Shown piece by piece: positions 27,968 to 41,425 of a DNA stretch of 64,000 nt (positions are counted from its first letter, which is position 1; each line of letters opens with the position of its first letter). The notes below the pieces were generated by a model. That model did not search any database. It was given only the letters and a program-made list of their open reading frames with translations, and was not told the origin of the DNA. The DNA is from Lineus longissimus (lineage: Eukaryota > Nemertea > Pilidiophora > Heteronemertea > Lineidae): positions 1,490,501 to 1,554,500 of the forward strand of contig NC_088309.1 in NCBI RefSeq assembly GCF_910592395.1, written 5' to 3'. The translations under genes were made by a program, and so were the position numbers.

Positions 27968-30900
27968 TTAACTCTGCTGACGGTTGAACATTCAATCTGG
28001 TATTCGGTCAACTGCAAGAAGGAAAACGGTACTAAAGGCAATTTGTACCTCAATTGTGAATTCACGTGACGCACGTTAACCTTCAAGTAGACTTTGATTT
28101 GCCTTATCAGTTATACGTATCCACTCCTACTGCTGACGATAATAGATTAGCTAAACCTCAAGAGTAACATTAGATATGCTGCTGGATATTTACTGTGACA
28201 TATTTGCCCAATCAATTCAGTCCCCAAACACAGTTGCCGACGCGCAGGCTATTTGTCTGAAGTTTCGCCAGGATCAACAACCAACTCTGACAAGTAAACG
28301 CAGCGTTGGCGGACCAAGCCCGCCTGGCGCATAATGTATGAGAGCTAAACATCCCGAGGAAATGTACATGCAAGTTGTGAAAGTAATCGATCCGAATGAG
28401 TTAGTAGGGAAGTTTTAGCGGACGAGTGGAAATTGATATCGCGAGACTGGGTGAAGTTACTTGCACAATTATTTGCTGAAACAACACTTGGCATGCTCAT
28501 TCAGGGTTCGGGAATACCAGCAGGAGTTGCCAATGCTTCGGGGAAACGCGAAAGGCAGCTGTAGAGCAACTTGTAAATCTACAACAACTTCTTATTGTAC
28601 AACGATTTAACTAACTCTTCTTTAAATGGCAGCTTTCTCCATTGTCGCTTTCAATTTTCAGTTCTTTAGTGGCAGGGAAACACATTCCAGACCTACAGAT
28701 GTAGTAAGCTGAAATTCAAAGATCTTATACTGTCTCAAAACACTTTACATTCAATTTCCTAGCCTAATCCAGAAACCATTCTTCAGAAATCAAGGAGGGA
28801 CACAAACTGCGCTACAACTGGTCATTTCATACTCTAAAGGCAAACTTGTTTTCGACAACCCGAAAAAAAACGAATCAACGAACCGGAGTTTTAACGAGAT
28901 CGCCACTTGGACTGCAATCGATGATATTGGTAATCATCAGCCTCTGCTAACAACACGTTGTGTTCTAACACAGCCAATCTTTACCTATCATATTTCTTAT
29001 TTCGATTAAACTCCAAGTCACCATGTTGTTCTGATGCCGCCCTCCCCAAACACCAAGTTCGCGGCTCTCCTCATTACTGATCGTAACTGGATCTTCATAG
29101 ACAAGCAAATGCAATTTTGATTCAGCTTATGCTGGCTCAATATGGACTAAAACATTTGTTTAGATCCAATTTATATGTCATCTCCCATTATATCATGGAT
29201 AACCGTCAACGATGTTAGAGTATGCGTGTGTTATATGACGTTACCACTTCTATTGGACAGTGGGATGAGTAAGGCTTATTGACTTGATAGTTAGGTCAAA
29301 GCATCATTACAGAGGTGGCGCATTAGGAGTACCACTCCGACATCAAGTTTGAGGCTGAATGGCTGTCGTCAAGTAAAATCTACAATCTAGTTGAACTGTT
29401 TAACACATTCATATGGTAATAAATCGATCACCTGCATTGGACCTGTGCGTAAGACTAGGACACAGTGAAGTCGCCAGCCAAGTTGCAGGCCTTCACCCGG
29501 ACTGGGAATACTACTTCACAATTTCCTCTTCATGCACAGATCCGAGCTGGAATTCAATTTTCCTCTCCAAAATATATTCTTTGCTGTGACAAACCATCTG
29601 CAAGCAGACTAACCTCACGTTTATCCTCTCACGTGTGTCTCTTAACCACCAATCGCTGTGCCATAGCAAGATTCACAAGAAGACCTTCTTTCAAAATAGC
29701 TAATTGGCGTGAGATGTTAGACAGGTGGGCTTCTGGTTAATTATGCGGTTCTTAAGCTTTGACAGGTAAATGCAATAAAACGCAAGATTGCAGGAAACAG
29801 TTTCAGCACTTGGCTCAGCAATTAGAACGTTGTCTCTAGTGCATCTGGTTTGACAAGGATTTCCAGCAATTTGAACGATCCAGTGGCAACGTCGAATTAG
29901 CTTTTTGGTGAACAGAAACAAAATTCAAGATGTCTGCCGCAGTGGCCATTTGGATTTGTTGATCCCGTACCTGGGCTTCCACTCAGATTTGTTACTACAC
30001 GTAATCGAACAGATCGGCCAGAGTGACATTTTGTGGTCGGAGAACTTAATACACTTCCATTGCGTCAATCACGTTTGGTTTTTTTGGAGCTAAACATATT
30101 TATTGGACAAAACGAAGCTGTACGGATGTGTCAAGTTTCTCTAACGTTTCCTTGGATTCGATTCGACCCACAGACGTGACAACAGATGCTCGAAATTGAT
30201 GTTTCCCACATTTACTATTCATCCACTTCTGGCCGAGCAATATTATACAGCCGACAGAATCCTTCTAACGTCTCTTGCCTCTCCAGGCTGACTAATGACA
30301 TTGCCTGGCTGTTTTATTGAAATATGTCAATGATTCTTCAGAACCTATTAACAGAAGTTTTTATTCAGATATTGGCCAGATACTTGAGATACTTCAGTCG
30401 ATGAATATGGAGATGGGGATGGGAATACATGATGTATATTTGATATGGGGCCAGCCATATTCATATGCTGAAGTTTCGTGTCATCATATTTATCGACATA
30501 ATGTATGTGTACTGAAACAAGACCGGGCTGCTTGGTTGTCAAATACTGCAATGCATTTGGTATTCAAGGTTCGAAGTGTGAACCTATCCATTGCAAATTT
30601 TATCATAACGTATTTATGAATACTATTCCGATAGTACAAGAATTCAATGCACTCTGAATAAACTCAGCAAAATACACTCCGTTCATATGCAGTTCGCCAG
30701 ATGCTGTGAAAAACAGCAGCGTTTTGTCTCATGGAAAGGAGAAGGACACCTGGCACATGATGTACACTTGAAAACCTATGAAACCCGCTGACATAGCAAT
30801 GCAAGTGCTCTTGCCTTCACCTGGCCCCGTTGGTTGCTTTCAATGGAAACAAATTAACTCTTTCTGGAGGTACACACCTTACCGTATAGTGTTATTTGAG

Positions 30901-33900
30901 TACATCTAATAACAAAGCAAAGCACATTTGTTACAAGGTGAACAAAAGCACAGGAAACACTATAGTATAGCACAGTTCCATGAGATGCATTAGGTAGGGC
31001 TTTATGTGGCACTGCTTTGACTAAACTATAGGCATAAGGTGTAAATAGGTAGATATTGCTAAAAATATGTCCAAGTAATTCGTGCACCAATTGTTTGCGA
31101 GATTGGAAACCTTCATTCCGAATCAACATTTTATTGTCCACAGCAGAAAACATGAGCTCGTCATCCCCTGGATCAGATTTTAAAAAGATTCTGCTACAAT
31201 AGTGTTACTCTGCTTATTGATCGTATCCCTCAGACTGTGTTTCATTACATGCCGTTTGTTCTTTTTGAATGAATTCGACTTCTTTAGTCAGAGTCGTGTC
31301 GTGTCGTGTCGTGTCCGCATTCACTTCTTCACTACGACCACGGATGCTCTCGGAAACTATTCTCCTACTCCACAAACTCTTCTACTTCCATTGTCACTGA
31401 TACAAGTAATTGATGAAAAACCGCGAATAAATTTTATTTCACGAACCGTGCGAATACAATTCCTGCAGCCATGATAACAACAATTACCCCATTATCACCG
31501 CGAATTACATAATTTAATCTTCGCGGAAGTGTTTTATGCGCGATTGAAATCGACTCAATTCAATTTGTTATGTCCTCCCTGACACAGGGCGTCATTCATC
31601 AATCTCTAATATCCCATAGACGCTTCATAGCGAGGAGCAATCCAGATCTCTCTCAGAGATACCTCAACTCGTCTCGGAAGCTATGAAGATAAAGATTCAT
31701 TACTTCCATCCCCGGGGGAATAGCGTAGCGTTTAACCTAATATGGGCGATGCGCTAAAAGCTGGTGACAATTTTCGCTAGGTTATGCCTAATAAACTAGA
31801 AGTAATGTAATAACGTATTGGGCTAATAATTTTGCATTCAATTTCCCTTTGCTTGTCTCTGGGATTATTGAATTGTTTCATATTATGTTAGGAATTTTCA
31901 CTGGGAACACCGAAACATGAGAGCGAGATCACAAACGCATACAATACGGTGATTCAGCTGACCGACTTCTTATTGTATGTTGTTCAGCTGTTTTCGCTTC
32001 AGTGAAACACAAAAGAATTGCGCCATGTTTACTTCGGTAATTGGGGCTTAAGAGCTCACCCATATCAAGTAAATGAACAAAGCCCGGGTTTATTGTACTC
32101 CACAAAAGCTGAAACAGTGGAAAAAGTTACAATTCATTGTCGGATCACTTTGTAATGAGGCGAAAGGAAGGGAATGGACGGGTGATCTTGTCAACAAGGT
32201 GATCTGCTGAATGCATGGTCACTTTCCTCGTCGTTTGCCAGCCATGACACCCAACAAATCTTCCTTTGAAATCAGCTTATGCCATGAATCATATACACAC
32301 CACCAATGACTCCATCCGTCTTCAAACTTCATTCGCAAGCTCTCCGAACTATATTAGTTTTTGTCTGACAATATTTGAGTTAGAGACCGGTTTCTTATTT
32401 CTCAATCAAGCCATCTCCGCTTGCCTGTTTTAGGCAATATCGCGCTTGTTTATCTTGGAATCGGCGCACTCAATTTGAAGTCACGTTTTCATTAAACCTG
32501 ATAACGGACGAGACTGAAGCACCCGCACCAACAGTCATCTGAGTAAATATGTCAATACCGCCGTTGGTTTAGTGATAAATTTCCTTGATTAGCCTTTCTG
32601 AATGGGCTCGCCGTTTACCGAGTGATAAAATGGAGTTATTTCAAGGATGACATAATGGATTAGCTGAGAGTTTTCTTACGAAGATTTTGAAATCACTGAG
32701 ACTTTTGGTGCTTTGTATGAGGGTTTTTTGGCAATTGGATCTTTGAAGAATTAAAAAATGACCTCTCATTCAGATTGCAATGATTACGAACACTTCACAC
32801 CATAGACATTTCCTTGTCGTGTTTTCTTTTTTCCTATCTGACATGTTTCTTGGTCATTCGTCATCACAGTCGCCAGCCGCTGTCTTAGCACCCATACCAG
32901 AAAATCCCTGATATTGACATCATCAACATCACTGGTTACTGAATATTAGCTCTACATACATTATTTATGAGAAATGGTGACGCCAGCGTGTTATCAAGTA
33001 CTCCGCACGTTCACATTACGGATGGATTCTTGTTTTTGCTGATATATGTCGACTGATGCCAGTTCGTATGTTGAGATGTCCCAAAGTTTCACCCATTTCT
33101 GCCATGTCCAACTTCTATATGATCCGACAAGCTTTAAGCAAGTTACTCCTTATCGGTATTTTGAAAGGAGCCTTCAATATTCATGTTTTTCCTATTGCTA
33201 TATTTCTGCCCAACATTGCAATCTGGGATTTTCATCCTGTCCTCACTGAAAGCACAAAACAATAATATTCTCCTTTCTCTTTGCTCATTATCTTCTTGAA
33301 CAAAGTTATGCTAATCATCTCCTTGAACAAACTAGTCCATCGCAAATATCCATTTGCTTCGCCTTCATTAATTGGTGACAAAATGGAGCAGCAGATTACA
33401 ATATCCGAATCTTCAATTTTACCGAAAATCGATTGATTTTTTCCAATCTCGTCTTAATTAAATAAATGTAAATCCCTTCGGGCAGTTGAGATTTTAAGTA
33501 AGACATCGTTCTCTTGTAAAGACGCCGCAGGCTAAACTGTCCTCTGCAGACCATATCATTTTGCGGATAATAGGATGGTGAGGATTTCTCCTCTCCTGTT
33601 AATAAAAAGTATATGCCTTGGGAACGGCTGTGATGGGTTTACTGTGAGTCTATGGTAGAGCGATGATCAAGTGTCGTCGTCGGCAAAAACAAGTGAGCGG
33701 CTCAGTGTGTATTAAAAGATGTCTTCGTGTTGGGGGGCAAATCGTTTTATGTCTTCATATCAACAAACCACCATGGCTGGCTGACTATTGTAACATTGGA
33801 CTTCGGTAGTTTTATTTCAAATGATAGAGATTTTTATCACTTATTTCACAGTGATCAAAATGAGACTCAGTTCATAATCCCATCGTGACGAACAAATGAT

Positions 33901-36900
33901 AGGCGTCGAAAGACATTGAGATGGGAATGAAATAAATGCCTGAAGAGACTACGTTGTACATCCAAAATCATGGTTTTAAAAAACAACGAAATTTAAATCA
34001 GCCGTACACAAGTACAAACAGCTACTTATCTACAGCAAAACTAAAGCCATTCTCTGTGAACCTACAAGCCTTAAAACAAAGAGTATCGAGAGAAGGCTTA
34101 AATGCCCTTTTTTCATTTCAAGCGGGGTCAAAGGTCACAAACTGCTAAAGTTTGAGAGTATACAAGATTATTGTTTGTCTATTCCCTAGTTGGCAAGAAG
34201 TCGAGGATATTCATCATCGGTAATTGGCCTCGACCCATTGCCTTGACAGGATTGCATGAATAACTAAATGCCTCGCCTGGGGATTGACAAAATCCGTTTA
34301 CACCACTTGTGATGTTATCAATGCATGGTGTATGACATTATAAAGAGGCGACACCGACATGACCGACCTTCGGGCCAACCTTGTCGTGAAACACCGTTAA
34401 TGTCACATAAACATTTTGTTTAGTAGTGTTTTACACCATATTATGTTAGTATCAATCACGTGGAATGTCCATGCTTTATGGCCCGTTTGGTTTCCATGAC
34501 GTTTGGTTAGTGTGTCGGTAGACCATTACAGAACAACCTTAAGGACGATATCAAATATACATGGCGTTGAAAAGTTGTTTTAATATAGTATATGTTGCTT
34601 ATGTTGCTTCAGAAGAACTGGACATTGGGCTTACTCGTCCTAAGCTGTTTGAGCTCTTATCTCATCGGTTTAGCAAAATGCTTTCCAAGGAATTAGGAAG
34701 GGATTTTGATAAATCTCCGACCAGCAGCCACTGTACGCCAGAATACCCTCGTGTGTATATTGCTGTAAAGTTAACTAACTCTGTTTTTGAATTCTCAGGG
34801 AACCTAGCAAACTCGCCATGAATGTATCAGTCTGAATGTTAAATGGATTTATGATACATCGTATACCCTACGGACTAGACATGCAATAGAATGATACGAC
34901 ACTGCTGCAGTCCATGTTCGAAGTGCTCTATGTCCGTCCTAAACGAACTTAAAATGACAACTGATTTGGCGATCCAGAAGCCTCAGCTACTTTGTGTACA
35001 TTGGTAATTTTAGTACATGTATATTTTTGAAAACGGAAAGATTTCTAAATTGATTTCTTCTTCATGTGAAAAAATCTCTATCTTCTGGTTGTGACTTTAT
35101 CCTCATAGTATAGTGCCTGATCGAGAGGGCATCGGGATTGGTGTACGATGTATCTGTCCCGACGTCTCGTTATAAAAGTAAGAGCGATTTTGGCAATCCT
35201 TGCGTCGTGAACAGACTACCCCAGAGCCCCTTCAGTTTATGATGAAAAGAAATTACAATCGTATGGCGGAGAGAAAAATATTTGGACAGGATAGTTTCTT
35301 AGAAAGCGGAACTACCTCTTTTGAGAAAGAACAGGTAAAATCCTTAGAATTTTGATCTTATCCCGTATTGTATAATATACATCTTTGTCGGTATTCACAA
35401 CAGCAGTGTTAAATTTATATTCAATATATATTTATATCAATTTCAAATTGATTTCAAATTTCAAATTTTGAACCTGCGGCCTGGGCTTTCCTTCAATGAA
35501 TGAAACTGACATCTATTTCATGGTAGTCATGCACTGAATGTAGTTTTCTCAAAAGTCATTATTGACATCTGTTTTGTGTATGTGCTATGTACACTTAGTA
35601 TAGACCCGATAATTTAATGTACTACATGTGTATATGTGTAATATTGTGCAGAACTTGGGTTGTTTGTCATGGTAACAAGACTACTTAATATGACTTTAAT
35701 AAATGAATAATTAAAAAGCTATTGTACTTGACAGTGTGTGCTCTGTCGGTAAAACAATAACAGTAAAAAAGGTTTATTAAAAATAACAACATTTGATCAA
35801 TGACAATTATGTGATTTACGCCGTATATATCTAACTGATCGCGCTAGTAATTTATTGAATAGAAACTCCAAAATGCTACAAAATCATTGTTTGTGCAGAG
35901 TTTCGATATTATTATCATCTTGCCCTCTATCGATAATGGTTTTCAAAATTTCACTTGGATACCAACGTCATGTCCAGTTTTGAAAATAAAATTTCAGTAA
36001 ATTGTTCAATGACAAATGGATTTATACATGAGCCCACACTGTGCAATTGAGCGAATCTAAAATGTAGCTCAAACTTTCCTTCGAAAAGACTCGTAGCGAT
36101 TACGCCCGTAGAGCTTTTGGGGCGAAGTCACTATGAAATAGCACATAGGCCTACAATCATAAGAATCAAGTATGCATGATAAAAAGTTCTCACCTCATCA
36201 AGTATATATTCCAATAATAAGCGAAAGCTCTGAACGTTAACAATGTTCCAACACGAACTAAATCCAAACTCAGGCCCTTCGCATTTACGATATCAGACGG
36301 ACATAGGCACTTTGCCGCTCCTCGTTTATGACTTCAATCAAAGTAACTCCATCCGGGTAAATTAATACTTCATCACTGACAAACTTTGTGGGAAGTTCGC
36401 TAAACTTTTCCCCGATTAGTTCCAATTCAGAATTCGGTACACGGGTTACTATTCCTTTTTAAATGTCGGCATGAAATGTACACTGAAATATGTATTACGG
36501 CTTTTGCTGGCGTTTACCGAGAACAGATGCATGTATAGATTTTTCCACTTGTCGAGAGATGTTCAATATTACTTTAAATCGTGCGTTCTTTTCCCACTAC
36601 TGATAGACGCAGCGCCCCTTGCGGGAGAGGGAAAGGTTCCGATAAAAGGATTGATCATGAACAGAATATGCAGCCTGTGCGATAATCATTATGATATTAA
36701 AAGAGGCGTCGCAATAGTGACGAGTCATGTAACTTTTTTATTGTGCTTTTCACCGACCGTCTTTTTACAAAGAATAGTGCTGGTAGTTCATAACTACACT
36801 GTAACAAGACTTAATGACAAAGTTGTTATTTCGTCCAAATATAATTCGTTCTCAATTTGTGATATTATTAACATTCATTTTAGTACATGAGAATATTTAA

Positions 36901-37707
36901 AGCAGATTTTAGACTGCTTATTAGTACTATAAAAAGCTATTTGGAAGCCCATACCAAAATTTCAATTTGCACGCACGAAATTAATACCGTACAAACAAAA
37001 TCGGATCACGTTAGCATTGTGAAAATAAAGTCTAAACATAAATAAGCCTAGCGGGATAAGTGCATTAGCAAAGTCCCTGACAAACGCGTGGTGTCGTTTT
37101 AACACCACTTAAGGCATGTTTTGAGATGACTTGTAACAAAGGCCCATTCTATTATGAGCGCAATCCGTGTTTTTCATTGGAAAACATTCCGTTAAGCATA
37201 CAAAACAATATCATGCTATTTTCATGGGCCTGATCCAACACGGTAACGTAGGCCCTAACATTAGGCCTATAAATTTCGTTCCTTCACTACTCGTGATAGA
37301 TGATATGGCGCTGTCGCACCGCTGCGAACTCACTGGCGACTTAATCAATAGTCTTAATTCATTCGCCCTGTTTTAGCAAATTTACGCACCGGTCTACTGC
37401 CTACAACAATAACCTAGCGCGCAACTGACACAGTTATTTGGTTTAATATTGTCCCTTTAAAACTACCGGAGCCACACATGAACCTAGCGGCAAAACCGTT
37501 AACTATGAGACTATAGTCGGAATAAAAGTTGCAAAAAGAGGCTAAATGAAGCAATAACAATAATAATGTTTTGTTCTAGAGGCACATGAATAGAATTTAG
37601 GTCAGATTGACCTAAAACAAACATCTATTTACTCTATTAACATTCCTAATCGATAATCTTTACAATAGTATAAACATATTGTATAGAATTCGTCAGGTTT
37701 ACATGAA
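27968..37707. other. Gene-free stretch
   Basis: AT-rich, with low-complexity sequence near 35410-35470 (caatttcaaattgatttc type) and the GTCGT microsatellite. The longest open frame is 139 codons (36471-36890, +), unrecognised. No exon with both a recognisable peptide and splice sites was found. Confidence 0.55.
31293..31315 (+). repeat. GTCGT pentanucleotide microsatellite
   Basis: About 4.5 perfect copies of GTCGT in otherwise AT-rich sequence. Confidence 0.85.
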
Positions 37708-37791
37708 GTCAGGATGGCCGAGCGGTCTAAGGCGCTGCGTTCAGGTCGCAGTCTGGTTCTCCAGGCGTGGGTTCGAATCCCACTTCTGACA
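37708..37791 (+). tRNA. tRNA-Leu (anticodon CAG, decodes CUG)
   Basis: An 84-nt cloverleaf. Acceptor stem GTCAGGA pairs with TTCTGAC (one wobble pair) and the discriminator base is A. The A-box region reads TGGCCGAGCGG. Anticodon stem CTGCG/CGCAG encloses loop TTCAGGT, giving anticodon CAG. A long class II variable arm (TCTGGTTCTCCAGG) is typical of Leu. The T arm and B box read GTGGGTTCGAATCCCAC. An oligo-T run begins at 37796 and would terminate RNA polymerase III. No intron. It very closely resembles vertebrate tRNA-Leu(CAG). Confidence 0.98.
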
Positions 37792-38080
37792 AAAGTTTTT
37801 CTCTTTTTCTTTTTTGACATTTTGAATTCCTTTTTTCCTGATACACTCAGTCAAAACAACTAAATTCCTCCAAACATGTATTCCAGGTATCAGAAGCAAA
37901 ATTTAACCTGATTTATAGATTATTTTATTGTAATATCATACTGCATTTTTTTCAGGGATTTAAAGCTATAAAGACGATGCTGTTCGATATGGCTTGCCCG
38001 GGATGGGACCTGCCAATAAATTGACCTTTTTTCACCTTGCCTGTGCCGTGGTCATGGGAGGGGCAAAAGGCTTTTGGGAT

Positions 38081-38103
38081 GGGGTGGGGGTGGGGGTGGG
38101 GGG
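38081..38103 (+). repeat. G-quadruplex-like tract between the two tRNA genes
   Basis: Four G runs of 4, 5, 5 and 6 are separated by single T bases. This meets the usual G-quadruplex pattern with one-base loops, the most stable class. Confidence 0.85.
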
Positions 38104-38343
38104 AGAACCTGACTTTTCGTTCAAAGTCTGCAAGAAAAATAGTCGTGTTGCTTACGAATTTTAATATTGGTCTGATAGATACGATCAGACGAAAAGCCTG
38201 ATGGCTACCCAGTTTGAATCAACGCCACGATTGGCAGGAAATGATACTAAAATTTCCAAATTTCATATATGAGTCGTTGGTGCCCGTCATTTTAGCAAAA
38301 TTCAAACTGTCCTTGGCTCCCGATTGGTTTAAATTGGGTCACG

Positions 38344-38435
38344 CGGCGAGATTTTTACGGCGCATTCTTTTGCGGCGTGTTTTTAGCGGGGCACTGTTGC
38401 GGCGCATCATTCGCGGGAGTCCTTTGCGGCGCAAG
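38344..38435. repeat. GC-rich degenerate tandem repeat, about 14-bp period
   Basis: CGGCG or CGGGG/CGGGA cores recur at 38344, 38358, 38373, 38387, 38400, 38414 and 38427, spaced 13-15 bp. A consensus unit is about CGGCGCATTCTTTTG. It stands out in a locally AT-rich region. One + frame crosses the array and gives an Arg/Leu-rich peptide, which I take to be incidental. Confidence 0.75.
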
Positions 38436-38633
38436 TAATTAATCGGCCGATATATTCTGATTTATGTCCCCTCCCGCCTACCATAGACGAGGGTTGCACT
38501 GAACTTCAGGATGGGGTGAGTGTGAATGAATAAAAATGATAATAATTATGCCTTCCTTTTTGTTTCGACACTCCATTTAATATACATGTATGTATAATAT
38601 TGTATGATTGTATAATCTGTGGCAAAAAGGATT

Positions 38634-38715
38634 TGGCAGCAGTGGGATTCGAACCCACGCCCCCGAAGAGACTGGTGCCTTAAACCAGCGCCTTAGATCG
38701 CTCGGCCATGCTACC
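38634..38715 (-). tRNA. tRNA-Leu (anticodon AAG, decodes CUU/CUC)
   Basis: An 82-nt cloverleaf on the minus strand. Acceptor GGTAGCA pairs with TGCTGCC (one G-T wobble) and the discriminator is A. The A box reads TGGCCGAGCG. Anticodon stem CTGGT/ACCAG encloses loop TTAAGGC, giving anticodon AAG. A class II variable arm (TCTCTTCGGGGG) and T arm GTGGGTTCGAATCCCAC follow. An oligo-T terminator lies downstream (38624-38628 on the complementary strand). It faces the tRNA-Leu(CAG) gene about 840 bp away. Confidence 0.98.
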
Positions 38716-41288
38716 ATGTTAAACCCACGTTTGCTGGCGCTTTATGTTGCTACATTTAGCACGCTTGTTAGTTTTTAAATGAGACACGTAGGCCCAGTTG
38801 TATTTATGATTAATCAGATAAATTATTAAGCTTATACTACCTGCTTGTACCACCTGCTCTCATTACGCTTATTCACTACGGTGGTGGCCTGCATGTAGCA
38901 AAAAGAAGACAAGTGAATCCAATCCGAAGCTCTCGTCATGAGCTCGACGCATACGTGTCGGCCTACCGAAATCCAATCTCCCAAATCGTAACCTCTGTTA
39001 TAGAGAAGGTAACACGGCATTCGAAAATACGACTCGATTCAAAGAGTTCTAAGGAGTCCCCTTAATACATTGCACAGGGTCAAGATGGTTCAAAACAAGT
39101 AGTCTCTGACTTGACGCAGTTAACATCGTTCATATAGACGTAACTAAGCTACAGGTTCCTGTTCTGAACAACGGCCTGTAGTGTAAGTCAAGCAGTGTTT
39201 CCTGGAAGGTGGTCCCATGTCTCACTAGCCAGAGAGCGGCTGAACCCTCTGGTCGAAACAGACTAGGTATCGCTACAGAAAGGCTCAAGTGAAATGAAGA
39301 AGAAAACACCACATTACTGTCATAAAAATGTTTATGTACCATAACAATACTGGACAATACCTTTTTACATGAACATACTTCGTATGTGAAATACCGTTTT
39401 GTCAAAATATCACTGGATTATACTATGTATTGCGTTGCGCCGCTAGCTAAGGATATCCTTTCTCATCTAAAACAGATCAAGATACGAACCAGCTAATTAC
39501 GGACTCTAACACGTGATAAGTACGAAGCCAGTTCGTTTACTCTCGTTTCGAATAACAATGGGTAATGTTCCTATTTACATATTTTACATGACCCGTATGC
39601 GTAGCACAACCATTGCACTAGGTCTGTGTCATCTATTTCACAACGATATATGTAATTCTTAGTTAGTTTCTGGGTGTCTTTCAGATGTTGTCACGAAGCA
39701 ATGAAGGACTGAACATGGTATGGCAATTCGGGAGGTGGCGGTGTTTCTCTGACTGACACTCGCAATTTGAGTATCCGTGCCACAGATTTTCTTCCAGGCA
39801 CTACTTCCACAATCACGTCCGTAAAGTAAATGGTCTTCAGCCAAATAAGTAAGTCTTTCTACGGAAGACGCTGGGTTTGCGGGATGTGTCTTGGCTTTGG
39901 CAATGATACGCTATACCACACGCAGAGACGATATAGTGCAAGACCACTGAGGATGTTCTTTGATAAGTCATGCCATCAACCACCCCACTCCCGAATCGCT
40001 CTCAGGCTCCATTTAGGGTAACACCTAAGGATGAGAGCGGACGTGCGTCACTTCGTAGTTCCTCATTATGCCATGCTCTATGTTCCGTTGAGGACTTTAA
40101 ATCAACGCCACGACCGGCAGAAGTTGGAACAAAATTACAGCAGATTTCGAATATGGTTACGAAAATTGAACAGCGCGATAATGAACAAACCTTATTGTCA
40201 CGCGTAGCCCAATGGGCTACGGTCACTCAGTACGATTACAGTAGCTTATCTGATCATATTATCACACATTTTAAAAGGAGATCGCCTGCCCATATATACA
40301 CTTAATAGATGCAATATTAGATGACAAGAACTTACGCACCTGCGCTATCCTCCTTGGCTAACACCAGTCATGATTATATTCACTCGACGGCAAATGAAAA
40401 AAGATCAGGTGTATACAATCATCACTGGGACCCAGACTCATTTACACTGTTTCGTGAAATATCTATAAAAATGACACCATATTGATATTACTAATTAGTC
40501 CAGTTAATTAGCTGAGAACCTAACTGAACCTACCTACTATACAGACACCTGAGAGACAATTGAAGGGAAGAGCGCCACACTCAAGAGCAATGGATACATC
40601 GGCATGTGTTTAAACCGTAAGGACAGACTTGACTTGCTAGTACAAAACAGGGCGTTTCAAACAATATCATAGCTTCTTGATTGATCATAATTGGTTTAGC
40701 TCTAGTCGTTCCGGTGCCAACTGTTTTGTAAGAGGGAATTATGAACTCTTTCCAAAATGCCCTAGCGACCCAACGAAAGTCTACCACTTGCATGGACCAT
40801 AGATGGAACCACAAGCACAAGCGAATCCGTCGACATACTTCAATGCCATGAATATTTGCCTCTTTTCATCGCATAGTTTATTCGCAATTTATGCTGATCA
40901 TATTTTGGAGTCATCGACAACACTGTTTATGAAGAACAAACGACTTCGCTCACCCCTAGTCTCTAGCATGGAGCATGAAACCTGCCAGTGCCAACCCCAA
41001 GAGGACGCTGTCCAGTTCTGGGTAAAGACCTCGCTCCAAATTGGCATTTCCTGCTGCGTCGTGCCATTAGGCTGTTCACTGGCGCTGGACTTGTAGTCCA
41101 TTTGTATCAATGTTGCTATCAACAGGTAGAAGGCCTATGGTGACTAGGCTGACACCCAAAAATAACAGCCTAAAATGCTAATAGGCTTCAAGTAATGTTT
41201 GCTCTGCATTCACGTTCATAACTTACCCCGTTAATCACAGGTACCATTTGCCACTTATCTCAAACAATAATATGGGGCTTCCGCTCAG

Positions 41289-41425
41289 CTATTGGCCAAT
41301 AGAAAGTCCCATAAGCCCAAATGCGGATGCAGTCTGAGCCGAACATGATAGAGGTTATCTGATTGGTCAATATCTGATCGGAAGTTCCAAATTCCTGCTT
41401 AAGCAAAGTGTCGAATTCCACACCA
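41289..41425. promoter_or_regulatory. Cluster of CCAAT/ATTGG motifs
   Basis: A perfect 14-bp palindrome CTATTGGCCAATAG (41289-41302), then GATTGGTCAATATC near 41362 and CACCAATC near 41420. Clustered CCAAT boxes bind NF-Y and mark promoters in animals. An open first-exon-like frame lies just beyond on the minus strand (40954-41101). Confidence 0.25.

Noticed and set aside
37629-37820. 63-codon minus-strand frame reading RSGIRTHAWRTRLRPERSA
   Set aside because: It is the antisense of tRNA-Leu(CAG); this peptide pattern is a familiar artefact of tRNA antisense translation.
40803-41096. IYADHIL in a + frame, reminiscent of a reverse transcriptase YADD box
   Set aside because: The second Asp is missing and none of the other reverse transcriptase blocks is present.
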